Notes: a model not told the origin generated them from the letters alone. A stretch of DNA of 64,000 bases from Gammaproteobacteria bacterium (GCA_018970145.1 JAGWWY010000007.1:1-64000), one strand, 5' to 3'. Positions 1 to 9,112 are shown, numbered from the stretch's first letter. Numbers and translations: made by a program.

Positions 1-2
1 CC

Positions 3-125
3 ATGCTCGGCTTCGCTTCTTTGCTGTGGTTCGGCCTCGAGTTGTGGCCAGCAGCGGTCGGCCCGGTGCTGCTGATCGCAGCCGTGATCGTGCTATGGGT
101 TGGCGGGCGTCGCGCAGGTCGCTAG
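3..125 (+). CDS. C-terminal end of a membrane protein (partial)
   Basis: This is the last 40 codons of an open frame that enters from outside the window. The visible residues are strongly hydrophobic (a Leu/Ala/Val-rich segment containing VLLIAAVIVLWV) and end in a short basic tail, GGRRAGR. That is typical of a final transmembrane helix with a cytoplasmic positive tail. The stop codon TAG at 123-125 sits in a CTAG shared tail-to-tail with the putative small gene on the other strand. Nothing more can be said about its family. Confidence 0.45.
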   Translation: MLGFASLLWFGLELWPAAVGPVLLIAAVIVLWVGGRRAGR

Positions 126-307
126 AAATTCAACCGTTCATTTTTTCGGCATCGCGCGCCACCCCAATCGGATACCGTCAGACGCTTTGAACCAGGCACA
201 TCGACACCGGCGAGCCCCGCGTGACCCACCATGGGTGACAGCAAAGCGACCAATACGACCGCCCAAAGGGTGATCGCGGGCGACGTTCGGCAGAGCGAGC
301 TGGCCAT
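122..307 (-). CDS. putative small exported peptide, 61 aa
   Basis: This small minus-strand frame starts with an ATG whose A overlaps the last base of the dctA stop codon (TAATG). An AAGGA stretch lies just upstream. The protein has a signal-peptide profile: a short polar N-terminus, a hydrophobic core (ITLWAVVLVALLSPMV) and a GHA cleavage-like site near residue 29. A roughly 32-residue mature part remains. It would be the last cistron of the trp-dctA transcript. I recognise no family, and a frame this short can be spurious. The overlap with the preceding stop and the signal peptide are the only support. Confidence 0.35.
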   Translation of the reverse strand: MASSLCRTSPAITLWAVVLVALLSPMVGHAGLAGVDVPGSKRLTVSDWGGARCRKNERLNF

Positions 308-1575
308 TATCCTTTGAGTTCGCGTGAAAGACGTTCGGTGTCGAGAGCGCCTTCCCAGCGCGCAACGACAATCGTTGCTACGGCATTGCCCACGAAATTG
401 GTGATGGCGCGGCATTCGGACATGAAGCGATCAATGCCGAGAATCAAGGCCATACCGGCCACGGGTACGGCAGGCACCACAGCCAACGTGGCGGCCAAGG
501 TGATGAATCCTGCACCGGTGACGCCGGCGGCACCTTTGGAGCTGATGATCGCAACTAAAAGCAGCAATACCTGATCAGTGATGCTCAAGTCCACGCCGGT
601 CGCCTGTGCGATAAAGAGTGCCGCCAAGGTCATGTAGATATTGGTGCCATCGAGATTGAATGAGTAACCGGTCGGCACGACAAGACCCACGACCGACTTG
701 GCACAGCCCACCTGCTCTAGCTTACGCATCAAAGATGGCAGCGCCGATTCGGACGAGCTGGTGCCAAGCACCAACCACAACTCTTCTTTGAGATAAGTGA
801 GGAGTCGCCAAAGAGAGAAGCCCGAGGCCCTCGCGATCAAACCCAATACGACCAAAATGAAAAAAGCCGAGGTCAAATAGAAAGTGGCGATCAAAGCGGC
901 GAGATTAGCGATAGAGTCGATGCCGTATTTTCCGATGGTAAAGGCAAAGGCACCAAAAGCACCGATTGGTGCAAAGCGCATCAACAAGGTCACCATTTTG
1001 AAGAATGTCTCGCTGATGAGGTGCAAGCCTTCGACGACCCGGCGTCGGTTTTGGTCGAGATTGGCGACGCTAATACCAAAGATGATCGCGATGAAGAGCA
1101 CCGAGAGGATCTGACCACTCGTGAGCGCGCCAAGAAACGTTTCGGGAATAATCGAGAGCAGAAACGTTACGATATCCTGCTCTTGCGCCTTGCCTACGTA
1201 ACCTGCCACAGCGCCGTCATCGAGCGTGGCCGGATCGACATTCATGCCATCACCCGGCCTGACCACATTCGCCACGATGAGGCCAATCACGAGTGCGCCA
1301 GTCGACACGACGACAAAATACAGTAACGCTTTACCAGTCGTACTGCCCAGACTCGCCAGTGACGACATGCTCGCAATGCCACTGGCAACGGTCAAAAAAA
1401 TCACTGGCGCAATCACGAGCTTGACGAGCTTGATGAAGGCGTCGCCCAGCGGCTTGAGTTGGACAGCCATGTCAGGGGCGAAATGTCCGAGCGCCCCTCC
1501 CAAGAGGATGGCGAGTAGGACCTGCGCATAAAGTGCGGTCCACCAAGGCTTGGAGGGCGCCGTTGCGGAACTCAT
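307..1575 (-). CDS. dctA: DctA/GltP-type dicarboxylate or amino acid:cation symporter
   Basis: This is a 422-residue carrier of the DAACS family (GltPh fold), an inner-membrane secondary transporter driven by H+ or Na+. Family marks are visible in order: multiple hydrophobic helices, a serine-rich hairpin ([13 protein letters not shown]), the substrate/cation loop ([13 protein letters not shown]), a second hairpin ([12 protein letters not shown]) and the C-terminal motif [16 protein letters not shown]. The C-terminal motif reads most like DctA (C4-dicarboxylates). Aspartate or glutamate as substrate cannot be excluded. I chose the ATG at 1575 because it overlaps the trpA stop as ATGA; an in-frame upstream codon at 1596 would lie inside trpA. 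This is tight coupling to the trp operon, which is unusual for dctA. Confidence 0.85.
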   Translation of the reverse strand: MSSATAPSKPWWTALYAQVLLAILLGGALGHFAPDMAVQLKPLGDAFIKLVKLVIAPVIFLTVASGIASMSSLASLGSTTGKALLYFVVVSTGALVIGLIVANVVRPGDGMNVDPATLDDGAVAGYVGKAQEQDIVTFLLSIIPETFLGALTSGQILSVLFIAIIFGISVANLDQNRRRVVEGLHLISETFFKMVTLLMRFAPIGAFGAFAFTIGKYGIDSIANLAALIATFYLTSAFFILVVLGLIARASGFSLWRLLTYLKEELWLVLGTSSSESALPSLMRKLEQVGCAKSVVGLVVPTGYSFNLDGTNIYMTLAALFIAQATGVDLSITDQVLLLLVAIISSKGAAGVTGAGFITLAATLAVVPAVPVAGMALILGIDRFMSECRAITNFVGNAVATIVVARWEGALDTERLSRELKG

Positions 1576-2339
1576 CCCCGCAGCGCCCGCAACCACGGAC
1601 GCGGATCTTCTCCTCTTTCGAGCACTTCGACCAAGGCGGAACCCACGACGACCCCGGCGACGTAACTGCGTAATTTCTCGACCTGTTCGCGCGAACGAAT
1701 GCCAAACCCCGCGCAGACGGGAACAGGGGATATTGCGGTTACCGCCTTGAGATACTCGATCACCGTGTCGGGTACCGCGACATTCTTGCCGGTAGTTCCC
1801 GTCATCGTTACGGCATATACGAAGCCGTCGCTCGCCGCGCAGACTTGCTGCAATCGCGCCGGCGTCGTCACCGGTGTGACCATTTGTACGAGTGCTACGC
1901 CCTCGGCGGCGAGCGCCACACGCAGCTCATCGCCTTCATCGAAAGGCAGATCCGGCACAATGAATCCACAGACGCCGGCTGCAGCCGCATCGCGAGCCAG
2001 TGCGGCATAGCCATACTGCAACAGCGGATTGAGGTAACTCATGAGCACGAGCGGTGCTGCAGGCCGCTGCATGCTGGCGAGTTCCGACATGATCCAACGC
2101 AAACTCACACCCTGCTTCAAAGCGGCCTGGCTCGAGCGCTGAATGGTCATGCCATCGGCCATGGGATCGGTGAAGGGCACGCCGATCTCGACGACATCCG
2201 ACTCGCTAGCGACCATCAGTAAATGTTCACGGAAATGGTCTTTGCGCGGAAAGCCTGCGGTCATGAAAGCCACGATAGCGGGCTCACCGCGCTTCGCTGC
2301 GGCACGCACGGCTTCGGCTAATCGCTCACTCGGCCTCAC
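1572..2339 (-). CDS. trpA: tryptophan synthase alpha chain
   Basis: TrpA (255 aa, normal length) cleaves indole-3-glycerol phosphate to indole and glyceraldehyde 3-phosphate and channels indole to TrpB. The catalytic pair is present in [14 protein letters not shown]: Glu51 and Asp62, matching Glu49 and Asp60 of the Salmonella enzyme. The phosphate-binding Gly-rich segments ([13 protein letters not shown] and [10 protein letters not shown]) are also intact. It starts with GTG, which overlaps the trpB stop as GTGA. It is cytoplasmic and the last biosynthetic gene of the trp operon. Confidence 0.97.
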   Translation of the reverse strand: MRPSERLAEAVRAAAKRGEPAIVAFMTAGFPRKDHFREHLLMVASESDVVEIGVPFTDPMADGMTIQRSSQAALKQGVSLRWIMSELASMQRPAAPLVLMSYLNPLLQYGYAALARDAAAAGVCGFIVPDLPFDEGDELRVALAAEGVALVQMVTPVTTPARLQQVCAASDGFVYAVTMTGTTGKNVAVPDTVIEYLKAVTAISPVPVCAGFGIRSREQVEKLRSYVAGVVVGSALVEVLERGEDPRPWLRALRG

Positions 2340-3589
2340 GATACTTTCTCCGCGAGGATGGTTCTTTGCAAAGTCGGCATATCTTTGTCACCACGCCCCG
2401 ACATACAAAGGATGACCTGCGCGCCTCGATGGGTCTTGGCCCAGCGCTTCACGCCGTGCAACGCGTGAGCGGTTTCAAGTGCGGGCAATATCCCTTCGAG
2501 CTTTGAACACTCGGTCAGTGCAGATAAGGCTTCCTCGTCCGTCGCTGACTCGTACTTCACTCTGCCTGCCGACATCAACAAAGCATGTTCGGGTCCTACG
2601 CCCGGATAATCGAGACCCGCGGAAATGGAGTCGGTCTCGTGAATCTGCCCGTTCTCATCTTGTAGCAACAAGGAGTAGCAGCCTTGCAGCACACCGGGCC
2701 AGCCGTAGCTGAGGCTCGCCGCATTCTCACCCAAGTTGATACCGCGGCCACCGGCTTCGATACCGACGATTTCGACTGACGCATCGGGAACGAAAGCATG
2801 GAACATACCGATCGCGTTCGATCCGCCACCCACGCAAGCAAACACCGCATCTGGCAATCGACCGTTGCGCTCTAAATATTGGGCGCGCGCCTCACGGCCG
2901 ATGATCGCCTGCAACTCGCGCACGAGGAAAGGATAGGGATGTGGGCCCACGGCGGAACCGAGTAGATAAAACGTGCCCATCGGATCGGAGACCCAATCGC
3001 GTAGCGCTTCGTCGATGGCGGCGCGCAGGGTCTGATCGCCACCGGTGACCGGCACGACCTCGGCACCCATCAAGCGCATACGCCCGACGTTCGGCGCCTG
3101 TCGCTCCATGTCGATAGCACCCATGTAAACGATGCACGGCAAACCAAGCCGCGCGCAAGCCGCCGCACTCGCGACGCCATGCTGCCCGGCACCGGTCTCG
3201 GCGACGATCCGCGTGGCACCCAAGCGTTTGGCGAGCAGTGCCTGACCGAGCGCATTGTTGATCTTGTGTGCGCCGGTGTGCGCGAGGTCTTCGCGCTTGA
3301 ACCAAATCTCGGCACCCCACGCAGCCGACAGACGCGGTGCATAGCTCAACGACGTCGGTCGCCCGACCCAGTGTCGCAACTGTTCGGTCAGTTCCGCTTG
3401 AAAATCGGCGCGGTGCAGATGCTCGCGCATGCCGGCCTCGAGACGCTCGAGGGCGGGAATCAAGGTCTCAGGAACGTACCTGCCACCGTAAGGACCGAAC
3501 CGACCGCGTGGATCCGGATATTGGCCACCGAGCTCGGCATCGAGCATCCGACGCTGCTCATCGACACTGAATTTCACATGGGCATTCAT
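2336..3589 (-). CDS. trpB: tryptophan synthase beta chain
   Basis: TrpB (417 aa) is the PLP-dependent subunit that condenses indole and L-serine to tryptophan in the alpha2beta2 complex. The PLP-binding lysine is Lys109 in HTGAHKINNALGQ. The phosphate-binding loop is the GGGSNAIGMF segment, and AETGAGQHG of the active-site region is conserved. It is a type 1 TrpB that pairs with TrpA. The ATG lies 3 bases downstream of the trpF stop. Confidence 0.97.
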   Translation of the reverse strand: MNAHVKFSVDEQRRMLDAELGGQYPDPRGRFGPYGGRYVPETLIPALERLEAGMREHLHRADFQAELTEQLRHWVGRPTSLSYAPRLSAAWGAEIWFKREDLAHTGAHKINNALGQALLAKRLGATRIVAETGAGQHGVASAAACARLGLPCIVYMGAIDMERQAPNVGRMRLMGAEVVPVTGGDQTLRAAIDEALRDWVSDPMGTFYLLGSAVGPHPYPFLVRELQAIIGREARAQYLERNGRLPDAVFACVGGGSNAIGMFHAFVPDASVEIVGIEAGGRGINLGENAASLSYGWPGVLQGCYSLLLQDENGQIHETDSISAGLDYPGVGPEHALLMSAGRVKYESATDEEALSALTECSKLEGILPALETAHALHGVKRWAKTHRGAQVILCMSGRGDKDMPTLQRTILAEKVS

Positions 3590-3592
3590 CTT

Positions 3593-4192
3593 TCATACTC
3601 CTGCAGAGGCGCGGCGGACCGCCTCGACGAATTCGATGATTTTCTGCGGCGCCTTGCGACCGGGTGACGCCTCGACACCACTCGATACATCGACACCAAA
3701 CGGACGCACGGCACGAATCGCTGCTTCGACGTTATCGGGCGACAACCCACCCGCCAAGACCAACTCGGTCGCAACGGCAACCTCGGCTGCTTGGTGCCAA
3801 TCAGCCGTGACACCCGCACCGCTACGAGGCCCCTCGAACAAGATTCGCGCAGGCCAGTGCGTCGGCGCGAGCTGCTGCTGACGGACGACCGGCAGTATAC
3901 GAGCTGGGTCCAGCGGTGGCAGCGAGGCGAGATCCGCCCAATCGAGCTGCAATAAATCGGGTTGGAACTCCTGCAGCAGCGTCGTCACGAGCGCTGCCGA
4001 GGGATGCAAGGTAACCGCGACACACAGCGCCTGACCCCGCACCGGCTCTGCCAAGCGCTGCGCTTGATCGATACTGAGTTCTCGCGGTGATGGTGCGAAT
4101 ACGAAACCGATCGCATCGACTTGCTGCTCGAGTGCGACCGAAATAGCCGTTGCATCCGTCAAGCCACACACCTTGATCCAAACCGTCTTCAT
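3593..4192 (-). CDS. trpF: phosphoribosylanthranilate isomerase (divergent active site)
   Basis: TrpF (199 aa) converts PRA to CdRP by an Amadori rearrangement. The N-terminal IKVCGLTD carries the catalytic Cys9. The C-terminal phosphate-binding segments LAGGLSPDNVEAAI and VDVSSGVE are typical. Two positions are odd. The usual QLHG motif reads QLDW (residues 82-85). The general-acid aspartate found in the family (LDxxxxGGSGxxFDW) is glutamate here: LFEGPRSGAGVTADW, Glu120. Both may be tolerated, since the gene is intact and sits 5 bases after trpC and 3 before trpB in the operon. It is separate from trpC, unlike the E. coli fusion. Confidence 0.92.
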   Translation of the reverse strand: MKTVWIKVCGLTDATAISVALEQQVDAIGFVFAPSPRELSIDQAQRLAEPVRGQALCVAVTLHPSAALVTTLLQEFQPDLLQLDWADLASLPPLDPARILPVVRQQQLAPTHWPARILFEGPRSGAGVTADWHQAAEVAVATELVLAGGLSPDNVEAAIRAVRPFGVDVSSGVEASPGRKAPQKIIEFVEAVRRASAGV

Positions 4193-4197
4193 GATCT

Positions 4198-5079
4198 TCA
4201 GGAGCGCGACGATGATCGACGCTGCTCGACCGCCGAACGAGCTGACTCGAGCATGGCCGCGAGATGCGTCGCAGGGTCTGGCGCTTGCATCAATGCACCG
4301 CCGATCAACGCCAAGTCATAGCCGACGCTCGCCATACGCGCTGCGTCGGCCGTTGTGACGACACCGCTCTCGGCCACACGGGGCACCGACGTCGGCAACT
4401 CGGACACCAAATTCTCCAGGCGATCCGGCACGACTTGCAGACTTGCGAGATCACGACTATTGATTCCGATCAATAACGACGTGCTCGCTGATCGATAACG
4501 TTCGATCAAGCGCGCTGCCCGCTCGATTTCGACTCGATCAAATGTCTCGATCAACACAAAAAGCTGCTGCGCGAGCGCCGTTTCGCAGAGCAAGCTCAAG
4601 CTATGCTCATCGAGCATCCGAACGATCAACAACACCCCACCGGCACCTGCTGCCCTAGCCTCCAAAATCTGATACGGATCGACCAAAAAATCCTTGCGCA
4701 TCGTCGGAACGCGCGCGCCGCGACCATCCGCTGAGTGTCGAACCACACGTAACGCAGACGCGGCGCGCAAATGATCGAGCGAACCATCGAAGCGGTCCGG
4801 TTCGGTGAGCACGGAAATAGCCGCAGCGCCCCCTTGGACGTAGGAGCGGATTCGCGCGTCGGCCGAATCACCCGTGGCGTTACCGAGCTGTCCGAGCGCG
4901 GGTGAGCGCAACTTCATCTCGGCGATCACATCGAAGCCTCGCTCGGAAAGCGACAAAGCCGGCGGCGCTGGCAGATCCTCGAGTGACGCCGCGAGTTCCG
5001 ACTGCGGTAGCAGCAATTTGGCGGCCTCGACCCGAAGTCGACTACTCGCCGCCATCGCCGCAAGAAAGTCCTCAGCCAC
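4198..5079 (-). CDS. trpC: indole-3-glycerol phosphate synthase
   Basis: TrpC (293 aa) is a TIM-barrel enzyme that closes the indole ring from CdRP. The catalytic motifs are IAEMKLRSPALG (Glu and Lys of the usual E-x-K-x-x-SP), MRKDFLVDPYQI (the second lysine) and VAESGV (Glu-Ser). The INNRxL loop reads INSRDL, with Ser in place of Asn. I chose the GTG start at 5079, which overlaps the trpD end by 8 bases, because a clear GGAG lies 7 bases before it. Upstream in-frame codons have no such site, and ATG 5055 would cut the N-terminal helix. Confidence 0.93.
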   Translation of the reverse strand: MAEDFLAAMAASSRLRVEAAKLLLPQSELAASLEDLPAPPALSLSERGFDVIAEMKLRSPALGQLGNATGDSADARIRSYVQGGAAAISVLTEPDRFDGSLDHLRAASALRVVRHSADGRGARVPTMRKDFLVDPYQILEARAAGAGGVLLIVRMLDEHSLSLLCETALAQQLFVLIETFDRVEIERAARLIERYRSASTSLLIGINSRDLASLQVVPDRLENLVSELPTSVPRVAESGVVTTADAARMASVGYDLALIGGALMQAPDPATHLAAMLESARSAVEQRRSSSRS

Positions 5080-6121
5080 GTCCAAACTCCGCCAAGCGCT
5101 GCAACATCTGCTTTGCGGTGCCGTTCTCGATGACGGCCGACGCTCGCGCGACGCCCTCCATCGCACTTGTCACGAGTCCGGCACACTCGAGCGCCAGAGC
5201 GGCTCCCATCAGCAAGGTATCGCGATGTGCGCCGACGTCGCGCCCCTCGAAAACCGCGCGTAACGCGGCCGCGTTATTCGCGGCATCACCACCTGCAAGC
5301 TCGGTTGGCTCGCAGGTGCGCATCCCGTAATCGCCGGGGCTACGAACACTGCGCGTTACGACACCGGGTCGTACATCGAACAATACGAACGGCCCTGCCG
5401 TAGTTGGCTCGTCCCAACCGAGCGCACCGTGTACGACAAAAGCGCGCGTCACACCGGATGAACCGGCGAGCGTCTCGGCCATGAGCTTCGCTATCGGCTC
5501 GCTGTAGGCACCAACGAGCTGAAACGGGGGTGCCGCCGGGTTGGTGAGGGGACCGAGCACATTGAAAATCGTGCGAATGCCGAGCGCTTGTCGGATCGGT
5601 GCGATCGCCTTCATCGCCGGATGGTAATGCGGCGCAAAAAGAAACGAGAAACCAGTCGCGCGCAAACACTCGCCGGCGCGCTGCTCATCGAGTGGCAACG
5701 GTAAACCGAGGGCTTCGAGCACATCGGCACTGCCGCTACGGCTCGAAATGGATCGATTGCCATGCTTGATGACCGGAGCACCACACGCGGCCACGAGTAG
5801 TGAAGTGCCCGTCGAAATATTCACGCTGCCGGACGCGTCGCCGCCTGTGCCCACGATGTCGATGGAGCGACGCTGTAGATCGACAGCGACTTTGGGCTTG
5901 CGTGCCAACTCGCGCATGGCGGCCGCGAAACCGCGCAACTCCGCCGCCACGACACCCTTCGCTCGCAACGCAGCGAGGACCGCGCCTGCAACCGCTGGAG
6001 GCAAAGACGGATCGGTTAGGGTTTTGAGAAGCCTTGTGCTCTCTTGCTCGCTCAGATGATGACCATCCAGCACACACTCGAGCATTTCTTTGACCAATTT
6101 TTCTGTGACGGAGTCAGTCAC
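5072..6121 (-). CDS. trpD: anthranilate phosphoribosyltransferase
   Basis: TrpD (349 aa) transfers the phosphoribosyl group of PRPP to anthranilate. The PRPP/Mg-binding glycine-rich loop [14 protein letters not shown] and the segment [21 protein letters not shown] are fully conserved, as is GVRHRAxxP-like [15 protein letters not shown]. It starts with GTG at 6121, 5 bases after GGGAGG, and overlaps the trpG end by 8 bases. It is a separate protein, not fused to TrpG as in E. coli. Confidence 0.97.
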   Translation of the reverse strand: MTDSVTEKLVKEMLECVLDGHHLSEQESTRLLKTLTDPSLPPAVAGAVLAALRAKGVVAAELRGFAAAMRELARKPKVAVDLQRRSIDIVGTGGDASGSVNISTGTSLLVAACGAPVIKHGNRSISSRSGSADVLEALGLPLPLDEQRAGECLRATGFSFLFAPHYHPAMKAIAPIRQALGIRTIFNVLGPLTNPAAPPFQLVGAYSEPIAKLMAETLAGSSGVTRAFVVHGALGWDEPTTAGPFVLFDVRPGVVTRSVRSPGDYGMRTCEPTELAGGDAANNAAALRAVFEGRDVGAHRDTLLMGAALALECAGLVTSAMEGVARASAVIENGTAKQMLQRLAEFGRG

Positions 6122-6707
6122 GATAACCTCCCGACTGCAGCAGAAAATTTTGCATCAGTCGAGGACCATCCGGCGTGAGCACGCTCTCGGGATGGAATTG
6201 CACCCCCTCGACCCGGAGCTCACGATGCCGCACGCCCATGATTTCTCCCTCGGCGGTCTGTGCGGTGACCTGCAGATGAGCCGGGAGAGTCTCCGGTTGT
6301 GCAATCAAAGAATGATAGCGACCGATCTCACAAGGATTCGGCAGACCTTCAAACAAACTCCGGCCGTCGTGCGTGATCTGGGATGTTTTGCCGTGCATCA
6401 AGCGGCCGGCACGAACCACCTTGCCACCGAAAGCTTCGACGATGGACTGATGCCCGAGACAAACGCCGAAAATAGGCACTGTGCCGGCGAAGGCCCGAAT
6501 CACCTCCATCGAAACGCCCGCGTCGTACGGCGTACCAGGACCCGGCGAGATACATACATGGGTCGGAGCGCTCGCGAGTGCCTCTGCCACGGTCACGGCG
6601 TCGTTGCGCCGCACGTCGACCTCGGCACCCAAGATCAGAAACGCCTGCACGAGGTTGTAGGTGAAGGAGTCGTAGTTGTCGATCAGCAGCAGGCGCGGCG
6701 CAGTCAT
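6114..6707 (-). CDS. trpG: anthranilate synthase component II (glutamine amidotransferase)
   Basis: TrpG/PabA (197 aa) is a class I glutamine amidotransferase that supplies ammonia to TrpE. The oxyanion loop ISPGPGTP, the nucleophile elbow GVCLGHQ (Cys83) and the His-Glu pair in [10 protein letters not shown] are all present. I use the ATG at 6707, which has GGAGGG 9 bases upstream. The in-frame TTG at 6713 lies too close to that site and inside the trpE stop. The protein could also serve aminodeoxychorismate synthase if no other pabA exists. Confidence 0.95.
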   Translation of the reverse strand: MTAPRLLLIDNYDSFTYNLVQAFLILGAEVDVRRNDAVTVAEALASAPTHVCISPGPGTPYDAGVSMEVIRAFAGTVPIFGVCLGHQSIVEAFGGKVVRAGRLMHGKTSQITHDGRSLFEGLPNPCEIGRYHSLIAQPETLPAHLQVTAQTAEGEIMGVRHRELRVEGVQFHPESVLTPDGPRLMQNFLLQSGGYRD

Positions 6708-6709
6708 GA

Positions 6710-8104
6710 TCAAAGACCCTCCGCGGCCATCGCAAGCGCACGCGCGGCAGAGCTACTCTTGGCGAGCACCTCATCGTATTCGCTTTGGGGCTGACTGTCG
6801 GCAACGATGCCAGCGCCTGCCTGATAGGAGTATTCGTCGCCACGGAACACCAGCGTTCGGATGGTGATGGCCTGATCCATGTCGCCTTGAGCGCCAAAAT
6901 AACCGACCGTGCCACCATAGAGCCCACGCCTGACCGGTTCGAGCTCATCGATGATCTCCATCGCACGCACTTTTGGTGCACCGACCAAAGTGCCAGCCGG
7001 GAACGCAGCCGCGAACAGATCGAATGCATCACGACCCGGCGCGAGCTCGCCGCGCACGCCACTGACCATATGCATGACATGACTGTAACGCTCGATGGAT
7101 TTGTAGGGCGCCACATGCACGCTGCCAGGCTTTGCGACACGCCCCAAGTCGTTACGCGCCAAGTCAACGAGCATGACGTGTTCGGCATTTTCTTTGGGAT
7201 CAGCGAGTAGATCGATCTCGCGTTCGCGATCAAGGAGATCATCTGTCGAGCGCGGTCGGGTCCCTGCGATCGGTCGCAATTGCGCTTGTCCGTGCGAGAG
7301 CTTCACCAGCGCTTCGGGCGAAGACCCGACGACCGTGATGTCGCCGAGCGCGCAGTAGTACATGTACGGCGATGGATTGATGAGGCGCAGCGCGCGATAG
7401 GCCTCGAACGGATCGACATCATGTCGCCCCGCAAAACGCACCGATAACACGAGTTGGTAGACATCGCCCGCCGCGATGTATTCCTGCGTGCGGCCCACCT
7501 TGGCTAAAAATTCGCTCTGCGACATCGAGGCCACCGGCGCACTGAACTTCCCGCGGGCACTCGGCAGCGGAACCCCTCCCCGCAGCGCGAGAATGATCTC
7601 GCGACGCAAGGCTTGGCGTTCGGTCTCGCTGCCCGAATGCAGCAAAGCGATGCCGCGCGTCAGATGATCGAACACGAGCAACGACCCCGGCGCGACGTAG
7701 TGCAAATCGGGTACGCCGGCTCGATCGGGTGTGAATGGCGGTAACCGCTCAAAGAATCGAACGACATCGTAAGAGGCGTAGCCCACCAGGCCGCCCGCCA
7801 ACGGGAAATCAGGGCCGGCACCAGGAGCGGTCGGCCTCGGCGCTTTCGACAACGCAACTCGCAATGCGGCCAACAACTCTCGCTGATCCCGAGGAATCGA
7901 CAGCGGCTGAGTCCCCTGCGTGAAGCCATCCGCAGCGAGGCGAATGGCGAAACCCGAGTCACCGAAACCGATGAAGGAGTAGCGCGCGAGACGTTCGCCC
8001 CCCTCCACGCTCTCGAGCAAGAAAGTCGGGTTGAAGGCGCGCAGCTTCAAGAACGCCGATACGGGCGTGTCCAGATCACCAGCGATGTCGAATGGTGGTT
8101 TCAT
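6710..8104 (-). CDS. trpE: anthranilate synthase component I
   Basis: TrpE (464 aa) makes anthranilate from chorismate with TrpG-derived ammonia. The N-terminal feedback-site motif [17 protein letters not shown], with the LLES signature of tryptophan inhibition, is intact. The chorismate-binding core is seen in [35 protein letters not shown] and [12 protein letters not shown]. The ATG at 8104 lies only 6 bases after the U-run of the attenuator hairpin, so the purine-rich part of the 3' arm (GGGATGGG) is the only Shine-Dalgarno candidate. Translation may therefore also be masked when the terminator forms. Confidence 0.97.
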   Translation of the reverse strand: MKPPFDIAGDLDTPVSAFLKLRAFNPTFLLESVEGGERLARYSFIGFGDSGFAIRLAADGFTQGTQPLSIPRDQRELLAALRVALSKAPRPTAPGAGPDFPLAGGLVGYASYDVVRFFERLPPFTPDRAGVPDLHYVAPGSLLVFDHLTRGIALLHSGSETERQALRREIILALRGGVPLPSARGKFSAPVASMSQSEFLAKVGRTQEYIAAGDVYQLVLSVRFAGRHDVDPFEAYRALRLINPSPYMYYCALGDITVVGSSPEALVKLSHGQAQLRPIAGTRPRSTDDLLDREREIDLLADPKENAEHVMLVDLARNDLGRVAKPGSVHVAPYKSIERYSHVMHMVSGVRGELAPGRDAFDLFAAAFPAGTLVGAPKVRAMEIIDELEPVRRGLYGGTVGYFGAQGDMDQAITIRTLVFRGDEYSYQAGAGIVADSQPQSEYDEVLAKSSSAARALAMAAEGL

Positions 8105-8110
8105 AAACGC

Positions 8111-8144
8111 AAAAACCCATCCCGGTTGTGTCCGGAGATGGGTT
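8111..8144 (-). terminator. trp attenuator (rho-independent terminator before trpE)
   Basis: Read on the minus strand, the arms AACCCATC-t-CCGG and CCGGGATGGGTT pair around an ACACAA-type loop. One T is bulged, and the hairpin runs into TTTTTG. It sits between the leader peptide and trpE. The Trp-codon stretch of the leader contains GGGTT, complementary to AACCC of the 5' arm, so an alternative pairing that would disrupt the terminator is possible. This is the classical ribosome-mediated attenuation layout. Confidence 0.85.
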
Positions 8145-8190
8145 CGGGTGGCTCATCCTCTTTGGATTTTTAGATCGACAGCGCCCCGCG

Positions 8191-8271
8191 CCCTCTCCCT
8201 CAGGAGCGGCGCCAACCCCACCAGCGGCGGGCATTCAATTGGTTGTACGAGGCAGCGAACATAGGAGAGGG
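8191..8271 (-). repeat. 8-bp inverted repeat bracketing trpL
   Basis: GGAGAGGG at 8264-8271 on the plus strand and its exact complement CCCTCTCC at 8191-8198 flank the leader peptide frame. One arm lies immediately after the leader stop codon, the other between the -10 and the ATG. If transcription starts downstream of the -10 run, the first arm is not in the RNA. The repeat would then be a DNA element or chance. If it is transcribed, it would form a stem closing over the leader. Confidence 0.4.
8200..8262 (-). CDS. trpL: trp operon leader peptide
   Basis: This 20-codon frame begins MFAASYNQ and ends in RRWWGWRRS, with three tryptophan codons in four (W-W-G-W). It lies 95 bases before trpE and is followed by the attenuator hairpin. 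Ribosome stalling at the Trp codons when charged tRNA-Trp is scarce would favour antitermination. There is no Shine-Dalgarno sequence: the bases before the ATG are a pyrimidine run (CCCTCTCCT). A promoter -10 ends only 9 bases before the ATG, so the mRNA probably begins at or next to the start codon. Confidence 0.85.
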   Translation of the reverse strand: MFAASYNQLNARRWWGWRRS

Positions 8272-8301
8272 AGTATCGCCGTCGAGCCAAACACGCGTCA
8301 A
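8272..8301 (-). promoter_or_regulatory. trp operon promoter
   Basis: On the minus strand TTGACG (8296-8301) and GATACT (8272-8277) are separated by 18 bases. They match the sigma70 -35 at 5/6 and the -10 at 4/6. The site lies between the stop of the TSUP gene (8312) and trpL. The ATG of trpL starts 10 bases after the -10, which predicts a leaderless or nearly leaderless transcript. No TrpR operator of the E. coli type was recognised. Confidence 0.6.
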
Positions 8302-8311
8302 GGACTGCCGC

Positions 8312-9073
8312 TCAGGCGTGATTGGCTAACCACCACTCGAAGAGGCCGAAACCCGCTAGACCCATCACCATCAAGCCGATTGCGGTAATGGCAATTCGTG
8401 ACGGGACGTGCTTAGCAATCCACGCACCGAAAGGCGCCGCGATGACCCCGCCGCCCAACAGAGCGATGACGAGATCGTACCGCCGCCAATCAAACGTAAA
8501 TAAAAACGTGATCGAGATCGCCAGCGTGACGAAGAACTCGGCGGCATTGGATGTGCCCACTGCATATCGAGGGGGCACACCATGCGCAATCAACGATGGC
8601 GTCGTCACCATTCCCCAACCACCACCGCCGATGGCATCGAGAAAACCTGCCGCTCCGCCGAGCGCATGACTCGGCGCACGCGCAAGTTCCGGCTCACTGC
8701 GACGCGACGCACGACGCAGCAGCAGCACGCCCATGACGAGAAGGTAGGCAAACACAAAGGGACGCAAGATGTTGCCATCAATAGAACTGAGCAAATAAGC
8801 CCCCAACGCACCCCCCACCATTCCGGGTATCACGAGCTTGATGAAAATACTGCGGTCAAGATTCCGAAACCACGCATGCGAGAGGCCTGATGCACCCGTG
8901 GTGACGACTTCAGCAGCATGGACGGTGGCGCTGACGAATGCCGGCGGATGCCCCATCGTTGTCAGGAACGCGCTCGCCGAGACGCCGTAGGCCATCCCCA
9001 TGGCGCCGTCGATCAACTGCGCGAGGAATCCAACGAGCACCAGCGGCCAAAATTCGGGGGAGAGCACATCCAT
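8312..9073 (-). CDS. TSUP (TauE/SafE) family permease
   Basis: This 253-residue inner-membrane protein belongs to the sulfite exporter TauE/SafE family. The two halves of the family repeat are seen as FLAQLIDGAMGMAYGVSAS near the N-terminus and GFLDAIGGGGWGMVTTPSLIA in the middle, separated by a basic cytoplasmic loop (LLRRASRRSEPELARAPSH). About eight hydrophobic helices follow this pattern. Family members move sulfite, sulfonates or other organic anions; the substrate here is unknown. A TAGGAT hexamer lies 6 bases before the ATG, but AGGA could equally serve as its ribosome binding site. Confidence 0.85.
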   Translation of the reverse strand: MDVLSPEFWPLVLVGFLAQLIDGAMGMAYGVSASAFLTTMGHPPAFVSATVHAAEVVTTGASGLSHAWFRNLDRSIFIKLVIPGMVGGALGAYLLSSIDGNILRPFVFAYLLVMGVLLLRRASRRSEPELARAPSHALGGAAGFLDAIGGGGWGMVTTPSLIAHGVPPRYAVGTSNAAEFFVTLAISITFLFTFDWRRYDLVIALLGGGVIAAPFGAWIAKHVPSRIAITAIGLMVMGLAGFGLFEWWLANHA

Positions 9074-9100
9074 ATCCGCATCCTAACGTAACGCATTACC

Positions 9101-9106
9101 TATAAT
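9101..9106 (+). promoter_or_regulatory. -10 element with leaderless start
   Basis: A perfect TATAAT ends exactly 6 bases before the ATG at 9113, with no Shine-Dalgarno sequence in between. The expected +1 would be the A of the ATG. No good -35 is visible at 16-18 bases upstream. Confidence 0.55.
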
Positions 9107-9112
9107 CGGCGC

